Positions 61,634 to 64,000 of a stretch of DNA of 64,000 bases are shown one piece after another (the stretch's first letter is position 1; each line of letters opens with the position of its first letter). The DNA lies in the NCBI GenBank assembly GCA_947846985.1, contig CANTUZ010000003.1, forward strand, positions 94,764,674 through 94,828,673, in the 5' to 3' direction. The position numbers and the translations under genes are program-made. The notes under the pieces are model-generated. The model was given only the letters and a program-made list of their open reading frames with translations. It was not told the origin of the DNA and searched no databases. The stretch comes from Fratercula arctica. Lineage: Eukaryota; Chordata; Aves; Charadriiformes; Alcidae.

Positions 61634-62027
61634 CAGCCAGCTGAACATGAGCCAGCAGTGTGCCCAGGTGGCCAAAAAGGCCAACAGCATCCTGGCCTGT
61701 ATCAGGAGCAGTGTGGTGAATAGGACTAGGGAAGTGATCGTCCCACTGTACTCGGCACTGGTGAGGTCCCATCTCAAGTACTGTGTCCAGTTTTGGGCCC
61801 CTTACTACAGAAGGGACATTGAGGTGCTGCACATTGAGGTGCTGAAGCAAGTCCAGAGAACGGCAACAAAGCTGGTGAGGAGTCTAGAGAACAAGTCTTA
61901 TGAGAAGCAGAGGAGGGAACTGGGGTTGTTCAGCCTGGAGAAAAAGAGGCTGAGGGGAGACCTTATCGCCCTCTACAACTACCTGAAAGGAGGCTGTAGC
62001 GAGATGGGCGTCAACTGTCGCAGGTAA
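61584..62027 (+). pseudogene. CR1 ORF2 C-terminal fragment, 147 codons open
   Basis: Blocks in order: [80 protein letters not shown] and [20 protein letters not shown], ending at a premature TAA near 62027. A 15 bp tandem duplication (61817-61846) inserts an extra HIEVL without breaking the frame. The active site is absent. Confidence 0.85.
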
Positions 62028-62301
62028 CAGGCTATAGGATGAGAGGAAATGGCCTCAAGCTGCACCAGGGGTGGTTTAGATTGGACATTAGTAAAAAATT
62101 CTTCACTGAAAGGGTTATTAAACATTGGAACAGGCTGGCCAGGCAAGTGGTTGAATCACCATCCCTGGACATATTTAAAAGATGGGCAGATGTTGTGCTT
62201 AGGGACCTGATTTAGTGGTGGACTTGGCAGTGCTAGGTTAACGGTTGGACTTGATGATCTTAAAGGTCTTTTCCAACCTAAATAATTCTATGATTCTATG
62301 A

Positions 62302-64000
62302 CACAAAGTAAGGAAAATAAAAAAAAAAAATCTTCTGCAGAAAAAATATATAACCTAAAGAGTTCTTTTAAGTATTGTAGAATCTCAGACATTCTATGGA
62401 AATCTCACTGTCAGTTTATTTTTTGATAAAAAACCTTTAAGCATCTATTTTTGGTGTTTTAACTTAGAATAAAATTAATATTTTGTATTTTAAAATTTGA
62501 CAGTGTTACTCAAATTTGCTTTTCATCCATATTTCCATCAATTTTCAGTTACTTAAAGATATTTTTAACGTGGAAACAATGTCTACTGTTTAGATTCTGC
62601 CCTTGCAGATATTCAATCAGTTTCTCTAGCTCTCTTAGATCTTTATCAAGACTTCAGGTCTGAGAAATTGAAACATCCAAACTGCAACTGATACAATTGC
62701 ATAGCAAAATTAACTGCCTTCAAAACATACCAGCACAACCTTTACCATAGGATTCTCAATTCATTCTCTGCTGGAAACAAAACTAGCAAACAAAGGAATG
62801 TTTCTCATCGAGTTCCTGACGTTTCCACTGATAACACCGTAGGAGTAAAATGCTATGAAAATGTGTCATCATGTTTGTTGTGATAAACGTGATTTTTTGT
62901 AGATGACAGTTTGACAAAAAATAACAACATTCTTCCTTATACTTAGGACCCTAGCCCACACCAGAACTGTATGTGAAAAGAGGTACACAAATGTTTACTG
63001 TTGCATTGTAAAAGTCTTCTCTAAGCAACCAGTCTTTCAACTGAGTAAACACACGGCTTTACTATGTTATTAAATTAATGAGCAAACAAATCAGGATGAG
63101 CTTTTCGTTGTTTATTTTAGTCATTTGCGAGACTGAAAATATTACCACAGAGAGAGAAAGAGTATAATAGAAAGCTAGAGGTATTCCTATACATTTCAGA
63201 TACATCTTCTGTGGGTCTATCATGCTTCATTGGTTCTCTTGTCTTTAATGATCATTGTTAATCTGTGCAATGGACAAGTAGAAGACTAACATGGATGAGC
63301 AGTCTGTACTTCTTTCAGGTAGGTTTAATAACAGCCTATAAATACTTGATATGTAAATCACAGACCTTAAATCTTATATTGATGTAATTAACAAGCATAA
63401 ATGTACTGCAATCATGACTGTGTTTCCAAGGAAATTGTTTGCTAGAAAGATAAGTCAAACTCGCACAGCTACCATCCCCCATGACTCTGAACCCATCTTA
63501 TAGCATAAACCAGTTGTCTGTCATTTATCCTTTTCTTTTTTAGACTTGCTCTTTTTAGTGCCCACAGTATTAGAGCTAGCTGATGCTATGCTTGCAACTG
63601 AGGGACAAAATGGATAAGCTCAGTTCTAACTGACCAAAATTCAGCTAGTTCAGAGAGATTTTTGAGATATCTGACCTGATGTTCCATTTTACCTCACTTG
63701 CTTGTCGAACCTCTTCTTGCTCCACGTGGCTAGGAAAAGGGCTGTTACCCTAGTATAGCCAAGGATTTTGTTATACTGGGAAGCTGCATTACATTTCTAG
63801 TGAAATTTGGTTCAGGTAACCTTTTTCCACCTGAAACAACATAAAGCAGATAAATATAATTATTACAAAAGAAAGAATATATTCTATCCCAGCTCTGAGA
63901 CACCAGCTGGTAAATTTAACCATGTCAGGTCTATGCAGGGATTGAAGTTCGGCTCTTAAATGCAGTGTAACCATTAACGTAATTTTTCAAACTGGCTATA
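62302..64000. other. AT-rich unique sequence, no gene seen
   Basis: No repeat family or exon recognised to the window edge. Confidence 0.5.

Larger units (their letters stand above)
60885..62301 (+). mobile_element. CR1 LINE with ORF1 joined to ORF2 C-terminus by internal deletion
   Basis: The 5' part is CR1 ORF1: the CVRCDQVDKLLRLVAEL block at 60986-61036, an internal A-rich stretch at 61143-61187, and the GDSL-esterase-like VVGDSLLRG at 61469-61495, then [16 protein letters not shown]. At about 61580-61588 the sequence passes directly into the ORF2 C-terminal region ([20 protein letters not shown]). The endonuclease and almost all of the reverse transcriptase are absent. The 3' end is complete: TTAACGGTTGGACTTGATGA, then ATTCTATGATTCTATG at 62286-62301. 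It belongs to the same subfamily as the copy at 33611. Confidence 0.9.

Noticed and set aside
1..64000. tRNA, rRNA, snRNA or microRNA genes
   Set aside because: No tRNA-like A/B boxes, snRNA signatures or clear long hairpins were recognised by eye; a covariance-model scan would be decisive.

Overview
This 64 kb window looks like bird (Aves) nuclear DNA: AT-rich, with no bacterial-style operons, no RNA gene I can recognise, and no host protein-coding gene I can name. The main evidence for a bird is the density of CR1 LINEs. Their 3' ends carry the avian signature: a short repeat of the ATTCTATG type beside a GGTTGGAAGGGACC-like block. Several solo LTRs also resemble an ERVL-type family that I know from non-galliform birds, so a neoavian species is likely. 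That is inference from repeat families remembered, not searched.

Layout. 0.76-5.19 kb is one old, long CR1 on the minus strand, split by two later CR1 insertions; the second carries a pentanucleotide array at its tail. Solo LTRs lie at 6.7, 11.6, 17.9 (internally deleted) and 23.9 kb. CR1 fragments follow at 20.8, 25.1, 27.5 (plus strand, tail to tail with a longer minus-strand copy at 28.0), 32.6, 33.6, 40.3 (plus, tail to tail with minus at 40.7), 48.2, 49.1 and 51.1 kb. Very old plus-strand CR1/L3-like remnants sit at 34.8 and 37.6 kb. A GC-rich repeat that I cannot name occurs three times (33.8, 38.5 and 44.2 kb). A MIR-like SINE remnant is at 50.0 kb. At 60.9-62.3 kb a plus-strand CR1 joins ORF1 (with its GDSL-type esterase motif) to the ORF2 C-terminus, with the endonuclease and most of the reverse transcriptase deleted. 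Simple repeats include a 300 bp polypurine tract at 43.6 kb and a block-structured GGTAT/GGCAT array at 24.6 kb.

The remaining sequence is AT-rich and looks intronic or intergenic. Three places could hold host exons (15.36, 46.8-47.1 and 56.8-57.07 kb), but none is identified and all are low confidence. No set of genes here works together as a system. What can be read is the history of the repeats: nested insertions, target-site duplications, CpG decay, and deletions inside elements.
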